Assembly (NCBI GenBank): GCA_937973935.1
Contig: CALJJF010000295.1
Location: 1 to 14,458 of the forward strand
Direction: 5' to 3'
DNA: 14,458 nucleotides
Source of the DNA: MKRK01 sp001896915
GTDB lineage: Bacteria; Bacillota; Clostridia; Oscillospirales; Acutalibacteraceae
This document shows, one piece after another, positions 1-6,365 of this stretch; the first letter of the stretch is position 1, and each line of letters starts with the position of its first letter. The notes beneath the pieces were generated by a model, which was not told the DNA's origin, ran no database searches, and saw only the letters and a program-made list of their open reading frames with translations. A program made the translations under genes and the position numbers.

Positions 1-2
1 GT

Positions 3-68
3 GACATCAGAGATAAAATATCAAAAGAAATGATCGAAATTTATTACGGTATGAACGTTTACCGTTAA
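3..68 (+). CDS. speD: S-adenosylmethionine decarboxylase proenzyme, C-terminal end only (cut by window edge)
   Basis: An open frame runs in from the left edge and stops at TAA 66-68. Its last residues include KEMIEIYYGMN, which resembles the C-terminus of the E. coli-type SpeD (recalled as KEMREIYYGRN near the end of that protein). SpeD is a pyruvoyl enzyme that makes decarboxylated S-adenosylmethionine, the aminopropyl donor for spermidine. The pyruvoyl-forming serine and the active site lie outside the window. The gene ends a few bases before an Orn/Lys/Arg decarboxylase and is followed by speE, exactly the context expected for speD. The match rests on about 15 residues recalled from memory plus the context, so the identity is probable rather than proven. 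Confidence 0.72.
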   Translation, partial: DIRDKISKEMIEIYYGMNVYR

Positions 69-83
69 GGATCGGTGAGTGCA

Positions 84-1532
84 ATGAAACAGGACCAAAC
101 AAAAACACCAATCCTTGACGCACTGGACGAATATAAGAAAAGACGGGTGGTTTCTTTTGATGTGCCCGGTCACAAACAGGGTCGGGGCGCACCGGACCTG
201 AAAAACTTTCTGGGAGAAAAATGCATCTCCATTGATGTAAACTCCATGAAACCCCTTGACAACCTCTGCCACCCCACCTCTGTTATCAAAGAGGCTGAAG
301 CGCTGGCGGCTGACGCATTTCAGTCCACCGATGCCTTTTTCATGGTGGGCGGAACCACCTCCTCCGTTCAGGCAATGATCATGAGCGCCTGCGGACAGGG
401 TGACAAAATCATAATGCCGAGAAACGTGCACCGCAGCGCAATCAATGCGTTAATTTTATGCGGTGCTGTTCCTGTTTATGTAAACCCGGGCATCAACACC
501 AAGCTGGGCATCCCCCTGGGCATGGCCGTCACAGACATTGAATCCGCCATCAAGGAGAATCCGGACGCAAAGGCCGTGTTTGTCAATAACCCGACCTATT
601 ACGGAGTGTGCTCCGATCTGAAAGCCATCATCACCCTTGCGCACAGTCATAACATGCTGGTTATTTGTGACGAAGCTCACGGTACTCATTTTTATTTCGG
701 CGAGGGTCTCCCCCCTGCCGCCATGGCGCTGGGCGCTGATATGTCCGCCGTCAGTGTGCACAAAACCGGCGGATCCCTTACCCAAAGCAGCCTTCTATTG
801 GTCAACAACAAGCGGGTAAACCCGGATCATGTAAGAACCATTATCAATCTTACCCAAACCACAAGCGGTTCTTATCTATTGCTTGCTTCGCTGGACATTA
901 CCCGACGCAGTCTTGCCCTCCGGGGCAAGGAAACCTTTTCAAAGGTAACCAGCCTTGCTTCCTATGCGAGAAATGAAATCAACAGCATCGGCGGTTATTA
1001 TGCCTTTTCAAAAGAATTGATTAACAGCACTTCCTTTTACGATTTTGATATCACCAAGCTCAGCGTCCACACCCTTGACATCGGTCTGGCAGGCATTGAG
1101 GTTTATGATATTTTACGAGACGATTACGGCATCCAAATCGAATTCGGCGACCTTGGTAATTTCCTCGCCATTATTTCTGTGGGCGACCGTAATTTAGAAA
1201 TCGAGCGTCTTGTGGCAGCTCTGACCGAAATCAAACGGCTGTACATGAAAAGCAAGGCGGGGATGTTTGATCATGAATATATCACCCCTGTGGGAACCAT
1301 GTCACCCAAAGATGCTTTTTATGCACAAAAACAAACAAAAAAGCTGGTGGATTGTAAAAACAGAATCAGCGGTGAATTTGTCATGTGTTATCCTCCCGGC
1401 ATCCCGATTTTAGCACCGGGTGAAGTCGTAACCAAAGAAACCATCGACTATATCCGCTATTCCAAAGAAAAGGGCTGCCTCATTACCGGAGCCGAAGATA
1501 TGAACACCGATTCATTGAATATATTAATCTGA
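84..1532 (+). CDS. speA: Orn/Lys/Arg decarboxylase (PLP-dependent, fold type I)
   Basis: This is a cytoplasmic PLP-dependent basic amino acid decarboxylase of about 482 residues, close to the short Bacillus SpeA (YaaO) form and without the long N-terminal wing domain of enterobacterial enzymes. Visible motifs, counted from ATG 84, are PGHKQG at 28-33, the cofactor-phosphate loop GGTTSS at 89-94, the cofactor-binding DEAHG at 196-200, and SVHKTGG with the Schiff-base lysine at K227. The C-terminal third is the small Orn/Lys/Arg decarboxylase domain. An in-frame GTG at 75 is an alternative start. AAGG at 67-70 is too close to GTG 75 and rather far from ATG 84, so the start is uncertain; ATG 84 was chosen because related proteins begin near this point. 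The substrate (arginine, ornithine or lysine) cannot be read from the sequence, so the symbol is provisional. It lies between speD and speE, so it should supply the amine acceptor for spermidine synthesis. Confidence 0.93.
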   Translation: MKQDQTKTPILDALDEYKKRRVVSFDVPGHKQGRGAPDLKNFLGEKCISIDVNSMKPLDNLCHPTSVIKEAEALAADAFQSTDAFFMVGGTTSSVQAMIMSACGQGDKIIMPRNVHRSAINALILCGAVPVYVNPGINTKLGIPLGMAVTDIESAIKENPDAKAVFVNNPTYYGVCSDLKAIITLAHSHNMLVICDEAHGTHFYFGEGLPPAAMALGADMSAVSVHKTGGSLTQSSLLLVNNKRVNPDHVRTIINLTQTTSGSYLLLASLDITRRSLALRGKETFSKVTSLASYARNEINSIGGYYAFSKELINSTSFYDFDITKLSVHTLDIGLAGIEVYDILRDDYGIQIEFGDLGNFLAIISVGDRNLEIERLVAALTEIKRLYMKSKAGMFDHEYITPVGTMSPKDAFYAQKQTKKLVDCKNRISGEFVMCYPPGIPILAPGEVVTKETIDYIRYSKEKGCLITGAEDMNTDSLNILI

Positions 1533-1599
1533 CTGATTGACTTATATAAATAAAAATTCTGAAATACGATTCTGCAATAACCAAAAGGAGGTCTGCGTT

Positions 1600-2451
1600 T
1601 TGGAACTATGGTATACGGAAGAGCACAGCGAATCTGTGCGATTCTCAATCAAGGTAAGCAAACAGCTTTATAGTGAAAAAAGCGAGTATCAGCAAATCGA
1701 TGTCATGACCTCAGAGGAATTCGGTACATTTTTGACTCTCGACGGGCTGATGATGGTAACGGAAAAAGACGAATTCATTTATCACGATATGATTGTCCAC
1801 GTCCCTATGGCTGTCAACCCGTCTGTCAAAAAGGTTCTCGTCATCGGCGCCGGTGACGGCGGTACCGTCAGAGAGCTTGTCCGCTACCAAAGCATTGAGT
1901 CCATTGATCTTGTGGAAATTGATGAAAAAGTCATTGAAATAAGTAAACAATATCTCCCCTTTACTGCTTGTGCCCTGGAAGAGCCCCGTGTGAACCTTCG
2001 TCTGGAAGACGGTCTTCGTTTTGTTCGTTCCAAGCAGGATGAATATGACCTGATCATTGTGGATTCTACCGATCCCTTCGGTCCCGGAGAAGGCTTATTC
2101 ACCAAGGAATTTTACGGAAACTGCTACACAGCTCTGAAAGAAGACGGTATTCTCGTCAATCAGCACGAAAGCCCCTTTTATAGCTCCGATGCAGCCGCAA
2201 TGCAGATGACACACCGGCGCATCCGCTCCTTCTTCCCTGTCAGCCGTGTTTACCAGGCCCATATCCCCAGCTATCCATCGGGGCACTGGCTTTTCGGCTT
2301 TGCCTCTAAAAAATATGATCCTCTTATTTTTGATGCCCAAAAATGGAATTCCCTCGGGCTAAAAACCAAATACTACAACACCGACCTCCACAGCGGCTCC
2401 TTCGCACTTCCCAATTATGTGAAGGAGCTTCTTGAAAATAACTTATATTAA
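1600..2451 (+). CDS. speE: Spermidine synthase (polyamine aminopropyltransferase)
   Basis: It transfers the aminopropyl group of decarboxylated S-adenosylmethionine to a diamine, classically putrescine to spermidine, in the cytoplasm. The start is TTG 1600: AAAAGGAGG at 1583-1591 lies 8 bases upstream and the protein then begins MELWYTEEH, the usual SpeE N-terminus. An ATG at 1537 would add 21 unlikely residues. The length is 283 residues, typical of the family. Motifs are YHDM at 61-64, the SAM-binding loop GAGDGGT at 83-89, the acidic ribose-binding stretch VEIDEKV at 105-111 and the catalytic-loop DSTDP at 155-159, all intact. It follows the decarboxylase by 67 bases and is closed by a strong terminator, so it is the last gene of a speD-decarboxylase-speE operon. 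The acceptor amine could be putrescine, cadaverine or agmatine depending on the upstream decarboxylase. Confidence 0.95.
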   Translation: MELWYTEEHSESVRFSIKVSKQLYSEKSEYQQIDVMTSEEFGTFLTLDGLMMVTEKDEFIYHDMIVHVPMAVNPSVKKVLVIGAGDGGTVRELVRYQSIESIDLVEIDEKVIEISKQYLPFTACALEEPRVNLRLEDGLRFVRSKQDEYDLIIVDSTDPFGPGEGLFTKEFYGNCYTALKEDGILVNQHESPFYSSDAAAMQMTHRRIRSFFPVSRVYQAHIPSYPSGHWLFGFASKKYDPLIFDAQKWNSLGLKTKYYNTDLHSGSFALPNYVKELLENNLY

Positions 2452-2473
2452 CTTTTGCGAGATATCAATACTG

Positions 2474-2506
2474 TAAGGCTGTCTTTTCAAAGACAGCCTT
2501 ATTTTT
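2474..2506 (+). terminator. Rho-independent terminator of the polyamine operon
   Basis: TAAGGCTGTCTT pairs with AAGACAGCCTTA (2474-2485 with 2490-2501) around the loop TTCA, and TTTTT follows at 2502-2506. It starts 22 bases after the speE stop and separates the polyamine operon from the sporulation genes. Confidence 0.93.
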
Positions 2507-2529
2507 ATGGTTTGTCTAAGATTTGCTTC

Positions 2530-2557
2530 ACTTACCGCAGCAGTTTTTCATAAGATA
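2530..2557 (+). promoter_or_regulatory. Probable sigma-K-type (mother-cell sporulation) promoter of dpaAB
   Basis: AC at 2530-2531, a 17-base gap, then CATAAGATA at 2549-2557 fit the sigma-K consensus AC-N16/17-CATANNNTA. In Bacillus subtilis the orthologous spoVF operon is transcribed by sigma-K in the mother cell. No good TTGACA/TATAAT pair was seen between the speE terminator and dpaA. The elements are short, so the assignment depends on gene context. Confidence 0.55.
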
Positions 2558-2576
2558 TTAGTGGTAATCAGTTAAA

Positions 2577-2594
2577 CCGGTTCTTCGCAACCGG
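2577..2594 (+). other. Small hairpin in the dpaA leader, next to the ribosome binding site
   Basis: CCGGTT (2577-2582) and AACCGG (2589-2594) form a 6-bp stem with a 6-base loop. It ends three bases before the strong Shine-Dalgarno AAGGAGG at 2598-2604, so it lies in the 5' untranslated region if the sigma-K-like promoter is right. There is no T-run, so it is not a terminator. A role in mRNA stability or translation is possible but unproven. Confidence 0.5.
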
Positions 2595-2611
2595 AAGAAG
2601 GAGGAAATTCG

Positions 2612-3469
2612 GTGAGCAAACATATTTTTGCGGTAATAGGCGGCGACAATCGTCAGACCTTTCTATATAATATGTTAAAGCAAATTCGGTCAGAGGTTTT
2701 CGGCTGCGGAATCGACAATTGTGACTGTACCATCAACGACCTTGACCTGGCAATCAGCATGTCGGATATTTTGATTTTACCACTGCCCACATCCCTTGAC
2801 GGTCAAACCATCAATGCACCCTTTTATCATGAAAAAATATACTTGAAAGAAATTTTCGACAAAGCAAGGCCGGAACAACATATCTTTTGCGGCAATTTGG
2901 ATACCAAGAACAAACAGCTGGCTCGGGACAGAGGGCTGAAGGTAACCGACTATTTTGAGCGGGAGGAATTCAGCATCATGAATGCCATCCCAACCGTGGA
3001 AGGCGCTTTGGAAATTGCCATGCACAATACAAAATACACGATTTTCGATTCCAACTGCCTTGTAACAGGCTATGGAAGAATCGGAAAAATTCTGGCGCGC
3101 CAGCTAAAGGCCATGGGCGCAAAGGTAAGTGTAACCGCCCGTAGATTTTCCGATCTTGCCTGGATCAAAGCAGAGGGCTTCACCCCACTGCACTACAATG
3201 ACTTAGCACAAACCGTAAACAACTATCATATTATATTGAATACTGTACCCGCACTCATTTTCACCGATGAACTGCTTACAAATGTCCACAGCGACACATT
3301 GATGATAGATCTGGCATCCAAACCGGGCGGCATCGATTTTGACGCAGCAAAAGGCTATGGAATCACTGCGATACAGGCGCTGTCCCTGCCGGGCAAGGTT
3401 GCCCCGCAAACAGCGGCAGGAATTATAAAGGATACCATTTTAGGAATCTTAAGGGAGGAAAACCTATGA
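2612..3469 (+). CDS. dpaA: Dipicolinate synthase subunit A
   Basis: DpaA and DpaB together oxidise dihydrodipicolinate, or its hydrated precursor from the lysine pathway, to dipicolinic acid. The reaction takes place in the mother cell; dipicolinate is then packed with calcium into the spore core for heat resistance and dormancy. The length is 285 residues, near the 297 of B. subtilis SpoVFA. Visible are the NAD(P)-binding GYGRIG at 153-158 in a Rossmann domain, and family-specific stretches IPTVEG at 126-131, LASKPGGIDF at 234-243 and SLPGKVAPQTAAGII at 258-272. The start is GTG 2612, 7 bases after AAGGAGG at 2598-2604. The stop overlaps the dpaB start by 4 bases (ATGA), indicating coupled translation. 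Expression is probably mother-cell specific, judging by the sigma-K-like promoter upstream. Confidence 0.96.
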   Translation: MSKHIFAVIGGDNRQTFLYNMLKQIRSEVFGCGIDNCDCTINDLDLAISMSDILILPLPTSLDGQTINAPFYHEKIYLKEIFDKARPEQHIFCGNLDTKNKQLARDRGLKVTDYFEREEFSIMNAIPTVEGALEIAMHNTKYTIFDSNCLVTGYGRIGKILARQLKAMGAKVSVTARRFSDLAWIKAEGFTPLHYNDLAQTVNNYHIILNTVPALIFTDELLTNVHSDTLMIDLASKPGGIDFDAAKGYGITAIQALSLPGKVAPQTAAGIIKDTILGILREENL

Positions 3470-4038
3470 ACTCTGTAAAAGTGGGTTTTGCCATGTGCGG
3501 TTCCTTCTGTACCTTCGCACAAGCAATCCCACAGATGAAAGCATTGGTTGACGCCGGTGCCGATGTTCTGCCGATCATGTCGCCAACAGCCGCCGGTACA
3601 GATACCCGGTTCGGTGCGGCGAAAGATATATGCGCAAAAATTGAAGGAATCTGCGGTAAGAAAATCATAACAACCATTTCGGAAGCTGAACCCGTAGGCC
3701 CAAAAAAACTGCTTGATCTGTTAATCATTGAGCCCTGCACAGGAAACACCCTCAGCAAGCTTGCCAATGGCATCACCGACACCTCGGTCACCATGGCTGC
3801 CAAAGCGCATTTGCGCAACAGCCGTCCTGTTTTAATCGGAGTGGCTACCAACGACGGCCTGTCCGCCTCTGCCAAAAATTTAGGCATCTTGCTGAATACA
3901 AAAAACATATTCTTCATCCCAATGTCACAGGATGACCCCACCGGAAAGCCGTCTTCCTTGATCTGTAATTTTGATGAAACCATCCTGGCCGCCCATGCAG
4001 CACTGGACGGTCGCCAACTACAGCCGGTATTCAGCTGA
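3466..4038 (+). CDS. dpaB: Dipicolinate synthase subunit B (flavoprotein family)
   Basis: This is the second subunit of dipicolinate synthase, a member of the flavoprotein (Flavodoxin_3/HFCD-like) family. The length is 190 residues, close to the roughly 200 of SpoVFB. Conserved features are the N-terminal GFAMCGSFCTF at 7-17, SPTAAGTDTRFG at 39-50, the central EPCTGNTLSKLANGITD at 89-105 typical of the flavin-binding fold, and IPMSQDDP at 151-158. The start is ATG 3466 with AGGGAGG just upstream at 3452-3458; it overlaps the dpaA stop by 4 bases. A terminator follows the stop by 8 bases, so dpaA-dpaB form a two-gene operon. The companion genes found with spoVF in B. subtilis (asd, dapG, dapA) are not adjacent here. 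Confidence 0.95.
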   Translation: MNSVKVGFAMCGSFCTFAQAIPQMKALVDAGADVLPIMSPTAAGTDTRFGAAKDICAKIEGICGKKIITTISEAEPVGPKKLLDLLIIEPCTGNTLSKLANGITDTSVTMAAKAHLRNSRPVLIGVATNDGLSASAKNLGILLNTKNIFFIPMSQDDPTGKPSSLICNFDETILAAHAALDGRQLQPVFS

Positions 4039-4046
4039 CCCGGAAC

Positions 4047-4075
4047 AAAGACCGCAAAAGCGGTCTTTTCTTTTA
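4047..4075 (+). terminator. Rho-independent terminator of dpaAB
   Basis: AAAGACCGC (4047-4055) and GCGGTCTTT (4060-4068) form a 9-bp stem around AAAA, followed by a T-rich tail TTCTTTTAT. Confidence 0.93.
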
Positions 4076-4086
4076 TACGGTCATAC

Positions 4087-4116
4087 TTGCATAATATTCA
4101 CCCGTTGTGGTATAAT
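4087..4116 (+). promoter_or_regulatory. Sigma-A-type promoter of the oxidoreductase operon
   Basis: TTGCAT at 4087-4092, an 18-base spacer and a perfect TATAAT at 4111-4116 preceded by TGG (extended -10, TGN). It lies between the dpaAB terminator and the aldo/keto reductase start at 4151, giving a leader of about 28 bases. It suggests vegetative expression independent of the sporulation genes upstream. Confidence 0.82.
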
Positions 4117-4150
4117 GAAGCCAATCAATGCCCAAAATCGGGAGGTTATT

Positions 4151-5146
4151 ATGTACACTGCCAATGAAAACCGTTATTCCACAATGCCCTACCGCAGGTG
4201 CGGCAATTCCGGGCTCAAGCTCCCTGCCATTTCCCTGGGTCTGTGGCAGAATTTCGGCGACCTTCGCCCCTTGGATAACAGCCGGAAAATGCTGTTAAAA
4301 GCCTTCGATCTGGGTATCACCCATTTTGATCTGGCCAATAATTATGGACCCACCCCCGGTAGTGCGGAAAGTAGTTTCGGACAGGTCATGGAAAGCGACC
4401 TTCGTCCATACCGGGATGAAATGGTCATCTCCACCAAAGCTGGTTATTCTATGTGGTCGGGTCCTTACGGCGACATGGGTTCCAGAAAATATCTGATCTC
4501 CTCTCTTGACCAACGCTTGAAAAGAATGAAGCTTGATTATGTAGACATTTTCTATTCCCACCGCCCTGATACGGAAACCCCTCTGGAAGAAACCATGGGT
4601 GCACTGGCGGATATCGTGAAAAGCGGCAAGGCTTTGTATGTAGGTCTGTCGAACTATTCCCCCGAACGCACCAAGGACGCCTATGAAATCCTGAAAAACA
4701 TGGGCATTCATTGCCTCATCCACCAGCCCAGCTATTCCATGCTCAACCGCCATATCGAAACCGGGCTACTAGACGCGCTGGATGAGTGTGGCATGGGCTC
4801 CATCGTCTTCTGCCCTCTTCAGCAGGGAATTCTCACAAGCCGATATCTCACCGGTGTTCCGTCAGACTCCCGTGTGGCAACCCCCACCGGTACATTGAGT
4901 GAAAACAACATTGACGATAATACCCTGGCAAAGGTGAGAAAGCTCAGCCTTATCGCCGCAGAGCGGGGTCAGACCATGGCACAGCTTGCCCTTTCCTGGG
5001 TACTGCGGGGCGAACGGGTCACCTCCGCCATCATCGGCGCCAGCCGTGTGGAACAAATTGAAGAAAACATCGGTACGATAAACAATCTCGCTTTCAGCCA
5101 AGACGAATTATCCCAAATCGATTCCATATTAAACAATGAAAAATAA
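4151..5146 (+). CDS. Aldo/keto reductase (YghZ / L-glyceraldehyde-3-phosphate reductase type)
   Basis: This is a cytoplasmic NAD(P)H-dependent carbonyl reductase with a TIM-barrel fold, 331 residues. The start is ATG 4151, with CGGGAGG at 4139-4145 five bases upstream; a longer in-frame ORF from 3971 would run through the dpaB gene end and terminator and is rejected. The N-terminus (MPYRRCGNSGLKLPAISLGLW, first residue of that stretch at 12) and the FDLANNYGPTPGSAE region closely resemble E. coli YghZ. The catalytic tetrad is visible: D60, Y65, K96 (STKAGY) and H137 (YSHRPD). The GASRVEQIEEN stretch near the C-terminus is the usual cofactor-binding end. YghZ reduces L-glyceraldehyde 3-phosphate and detoxifies methylglyoxal in E. 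coli; the substrate here is unknown. It is the first gene of an operon whose next gene overlaps it by 11 bases. Confidence 0.93.
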   Translation: MYTANENRYSTMPYRRCGNSGLKLPAISLGLWQNFGDLRPLDNSRKMLLKAFDLGITHFDLANNYGPTPGSAESSFGQVMESDLRPYRDEMVISTKAGYSMWSGPYGDMGSRKYLISSLDQRLKRMKLDYVDIFYSHRPDTETPLEETMGALADIVKSGKALYVGLSNYSPERTKDAYEILKNMGIHCLIHQPSYSMLNRHIETGLLDALDECGMGSIVFCPLQQGILTSRYLTGVPSDSRVATPTGTLSENNIDDNTLAKVRKLSLIAAERGQTMAQLALSWVLRGERVTSAIIGASRVEQIEENIGTINNLAFSQDELSQIDSILNNEK

Positions 5147-6365
5147 GCTTGCCATCATCGGTGGCGGCGCATCGGGGCTAATTGCCGCCATAGCCGCCGC
5201 CAGAAACAATCCAAGCCTGCCTGTCACCCTGTTTGAACGAAACACCCGTGTAGGCAAAAAAATACTGGTTACAGGCAACGGCCGCTGTAACCTTACCAAT
5301 ACCGATCTGACAGAATACCATTATCATGGTGAGGATGTCGGCTTTGTTTCTGTTGCCCTATCATCCTTTGGCTTAGAAAAAACACTGGAATTTTTCGCTG
5401 ACATCGGTCTGCTGACCAAAGCAGAAGGAAATGAAATCTATCCCTATTCCTTACAGGCAGGCACGGTGCTTGACCTTCTGCGAGCTGAATGCGACAAGCG
5501 CTCCGTTGAAATACTTTGCGATCAATACATTACATCCCTGAAAAAAATAAACAATCAATTTATCATCAACGACATTGCCTTTGACAGTGTTATTGTCGCC
5601 TGTGGCGGCAAAGCGAGCCCCCATTTGGGTACAGACGGCAGCAGCTATCAGCTTTTAACCGATTTCGGTCACACCCTTACCGAGCTTTACCCTGTCATCA
5701 CACAAATCAAAACCGAAACCGATTACGTAAAGCAACTCAAAGGAATAAAAATTGAAGCAGTTGCTGAAATCGTTGCTGCCAATCTCACAAGAACATGCAT
5801 CGGCGAAGTTTTGTTCACCGAATATGGGCTTTCCGGTCCGGCAATTTTGGATTTATCCAGAATCGCCGCAACCAATACTCAAAACTCACCGGTCATTCAC
5901 ATCGATACCATGCCTGAATATTCCCGGGATGAAATCACTGCCATATTAACGAAGAAAGCAAACAAGCAAAATGGCACTCTCGAAGAGCTTTTAACAGGAA
6001 TTTTAAATAAGCGCCTTGGCCAGGTTCTGCTGAAATACGCAGGTTTTGATTTAAAATATGAAATTTCATTATTGTCATATAAAGAAATCAAAAAAATATC
6101 AGCTGCTATCAAGCAATTTTCATTTAAAGTAACTGGTGTAAAGGGGTTTCAAAATGCCCCGGTCACAGCAGGCGGTATTCGCACCAAGGATTTTAACAAC
6201 ACTACAATGGAATCCAAACTCTGTCCGGGTTTATATGCCACCGGTGAAATCCTGGACATCGACGGTGACTGCGGCGGCTGGAACCTCCAATGGGCATGGA
6301 GCAGCGGCTATCTGGCCGGCAAAAGCGCTGCTGAAAAACTTAAGAACGGGGACAAAAATGATTAG
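5136..6365 (+). CDS. NAD(P)/FAD-dependent oxidoreductase, HI0933/BaiN-like family
   Basis: This is a predicted soluble flavoprotein of 409 residues. It shows the N-terminal FAD dinucleotide-binding GGGASG (9-14), the family signature VGKKILVTGNGRCNLTN (39-55), and at the C-terminus APVTAGGI, GLYATGE and DGDCGGWNLQWAWSSG, which place it in the HI0933-like family (COG2081). A Clostridium scindens member, BaiN, has been proposed to act in bile acid dehydroxylation, but the family is broad and mostly uncharacterised, so no substrate is assigned. The ATG at 5136 overlaps the aldo/keto reductase stop by 11 bases and has no good Shine-Dalgarno, so translation is probably coupled. Its own stop overlaps the next ORF by 8 bases. 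The neighbouring COG2509-like flavoprotein belongs to another family, so this is not a simple duplication. Confidence 0.93.
   Translation: MKNKLAIIGGGASGLIAAIAAARNNPSLPVTLFERNTRVGKKILVTGNGRCNLTNTDLTEYHYHGEDVGFVSVALSSFGLEKTLEFFADIGLLTKAEGNEIYPYSLQAGTVLDLLRAECDKRSVEILCDQYITSLKKINNQFIINDIAFDSVIVACGGKASPHLGTDGSSYQLLTDFGHTLTELYPVITQIKTETDYVKQLKGIKIEAVAEIVAANLTRTCIGEVLFTEYGLSGPAILDLSRIAATNTQNSPVIHIDTMPEYSRDEITAILTKKANKQNGTLEELLTGILNKRLGQVLLKYAGFDLKYEISLLSYKEIKKISAAIKQFSFKVTGVKGFQNAPVTAGGIRTKDFNNTTMESKLCPGLYATGEILDIDGDCGGWNLQWAWSSGYLAGKSAAEKLKNGDKND

Noticed and set aside
1537..1599. ATG start for speE at 1537
   Set aside because: The 21 extra residues are not family-like, and AAAAGGAGG with 8-base spacing points to TTG 1600.
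3423..3983. 186-codon open frame on the minus strand across dpaB
   Set aside because: It is antisense to the well-supported dpaB gene and has no recognisable motif or promoter.
3971..4150. Upstream extension of the aldo/keto reductase frame
   Set aside because: It would overlap dpaB, its terminator and the promoter at 4087-4116. The ATG at 4151 has a strong ribosome binding site and matches the family N-terminus.
6154..6357. Upstream extension of the COG2509-like frame
   Set aside because: It lies wholly within the HI0933-like gene in another frame and does not resemble the family; ATG 6358 starts the expected N-terminal domain.
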